Assembly: GCA_003221195.1 (NCBI GenBank)
Contig: QHQO01000161.1
Coordinates: 1-40,724, forward strand
Source of the DNA: Verrucomicrobiota bacterium
Lineage (GTDB): Bacteria; Verrucomicrobiota; Verrucomicrobiia; Chthoniobacterales; UBA10450
Length of the DNA: 40,724 nt
Direction of reading: 5' to 3'
Shown: positions 39,728 through 40,724 of the stretch, piece after piece
Position numbering within the stretch: the stretch's first letter is position 1
Layout: each line of letters begins with the position of its first letter
Position numbers and translations under genes: made by a program
Notes under the pieces: generated by a model
Seen by the model: only the letters and a program-made list of their open reading frames with translations
Databases searched by the model: none
What the model was told of the DNA's origin: nothing

Positions 39728-40724
39728 ATGAAGATCGCCCTCGACGCGATGGGCGGTGACTTTGGCCCGCCTAACCTCGTTGCTGGCGCCGTTATGGCGT
39801 TGCGTGAGTACCCTCACATCAATAAACTTTTTCTTGTCGGTGACTCCGCGCGGATCGAAGAGGAACTTAGGAAGCATGGCTGCAACGACAGCCGGATCGA
39901 GATCACACATGCGACGCAGGTAGTAGATATGAGCGACCGCGCATGGTCGGCGGTCAGACGAAAGAAGGATTCATCAGTAAGCCGCGCCTTCGACCTCGTG
40001 AAGCACGGGCAAGCGGATGCAGTGGTGAGCGCAGGTCACACGGGCGCGTCCGTCGCCGCGGGCACGATTAAACTTCGCACGTTGCCAGGAATCGATCGAC
40101 CAGGTATCGCGGCCGTGCTTCCGACTGAAACGAACGTCTTCGTTTTGATCGATGCAGGGGCAAATATCGATGCGCGCCCAGAACATCTTCTTCAGTACGC
40201 GTTCATGGGCTCGGTCTATTCACGTCACGTGCTCCATTACAAGAATCCTACCGTTGGTTTGGTCTCGCTCGGCGACGAGGATGTTAAGGGCACCGAATTA
40301 ACCAAGGAAGTGTTCAAGATGCTGAAACCAAGTTCGCTGAACTTTGTCGGCAACATAGAAGGTCGGCATTTGTTTGAGGACCCGGTGGAGGTTGTGGTGT
40401 GCGACGGATTCGTTGGCAATGTCATCTTGAAAACGTGCGAATCGATCGCCGTGGCAATGTTTCAATGGCTCAAGCACGAACTCATGCGCACAACAATGCG
40501 AAAGGCCGGCGCGTTCCTCGCTAAGGGTGCTATTGGAACAATTAAGGACAAGACGAACTATGAAGAATATGGCGGCAGCCCGCTTCTCGGCGTAAACGGC
40601 ATCTGCATCATCGCGCATGGCGCGAGCACGCCGCTGGCAATCAAGAACGCGCTGCGAGTGGCGGCGGAGTCGATTGAACAGCAGGTAAACCCGCATATCG
40701 TCGAGGAGATTCGCCGTTACTATG
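39728..40724 (+). CDS. plsX: Phosphate acyltransferase PlsX, cut by the window end
   Basis: The first 332 residues of an enzyme that converts acyl-ACP to acyl-phosphate for the PlsY route of phospholipid synthesis. Recognised by MKIALDAMGGDFGP, SAGHTGASVAAGT (usually SAGNTGA), GDEDVKGTEL, VCDGFVGNVILKTCE and YEEYGGSPLLGVNG. The frame stays open to the last base; family proteins are about 330-350 residues, so little is missing. The ATG at 39728 is the conserved start, 39 bp after rpmF. Any fab genes downstream would lie outside the window. Confidence 0.96.
   Translation, partial: MKIALDAMGGDFGPPNLVAGAVMALREYPHINKLFLVGDSARIEEELRKHGCNDSRIEITHATQVVDMSDRAWSAVRRKKDSSVSRAFDLVKHGQADAVVSAGHTGASVAAGTIKLRTLPGIDRPGIAAVLPTETNVFVLIDAGANIDARPEHLLQYAFMGSVYSRHVLHYKNPTVGLVSLGDEDVKGTELTKEVFKMLKPSSLNFVGNIEGRHLFEDPVEVVVCDGFVGNVILKTCESIAVAMFQWLKHELMRTTMRKAGAFLAKGAIGTIKDKTNYEEYGGSPLLGVNGICIIAHGASTPLAIKNALRVAAESIEQQVNPHIVEEIRRYY

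Noticed and set aside
1-40724. CRISPR arrays, rRNA and tRNA genes
   Set aside because: I looked for regularly spaced direct repeats, conserved rRNA segments and TTCGA-containing cloverleaf patterns and saw none; a tRNAscan or CRISPR-finder run would be needed to exclude them fully.

Overview
The window is a 40.7-kb piece of a bacterial chromosome that looks like a member of the Verrucomicrobiota, most likely a soil-type Chthoniobacterales/Spartobacteria relative. This assignment is an inference from gene content and order (hprK-HPr-ptsI without sugar permeases, a crcB-DUF190 pair, kdsA-lptC-lptA-lptB, coaD-DUF177-rpmF-plsX, an S1 protein with six repeats) and from many short dispersed palindromic repeats. 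An outer membrane with LPS is implied by kdsA and the lpt genes.

Left end (1-1850): the proximal end of a chromosomal integron. A complete attC-like site, one gene cassette coding for a small membrane protein, an attI-like junction and an integron integrase gene (intI) can be read. The integrase is interrupted by a 286-bp element with 13-bp perfect terminal inverted repeats that carries a small GIY-YIG nuclease gene (itself frameshifted). Removing the element restores a 331-residue integrase exactly in frame. The element's left end, read in the integrase frame, supplies a substitute tyrosine motif at the spacing seen in tyrosine recombinases. This is the most unusual structure in the window.

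1909-13445: a triple-domain exopolysaccharide protein (GH18-like, polysaccharide deacetylase, GT2 synthase), a gamma-carbonic-anhydrase-like protein, a secreted cupin, glycerate kinase, gatB, a CvpA-like membrane protein, aroC, and an Lrp/AsnC regulator divergent from an EamA exporter with a 17-bp palindrome between them.

13444-18615: a 202-bp MITE-like element, an aldo/keto reductase, a cupin, and a sulfur amino-acid cluster (thioredoxin-like protein, cystathionine beta-synthase, cystathionine gamma-lyase type enzyme) that would run the reverse transsulfuration route.

18640-29269: rpsA with a clear promoter and a structured leader, a GT39-type membrane glycosyltransferase, a small lipoprotein, surE, a diacylglycerol-kinase-like lipid kinase, asnS, speA and a bifunctional-nuclease-family protein.

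29351-36525 (minus strand): a regulatory PTS (hprK, HPr, ptsI), a fluoride module (riboswitch, crcB, DUF190) and the kdsA-lptC-lptA-lptB LPS synthesis/export operon. 36658-40724: a YwaF-like membrane protein, a tandem universal stress protein, then coaD, DUF177, rpmF and plsX (cut by the window end) on the plus strand.

Short dispersed repeats are unusually dense: several palindromic families recur in the gaps, and one family also appears inside the coding sequences of glycerate kinase and hprK.
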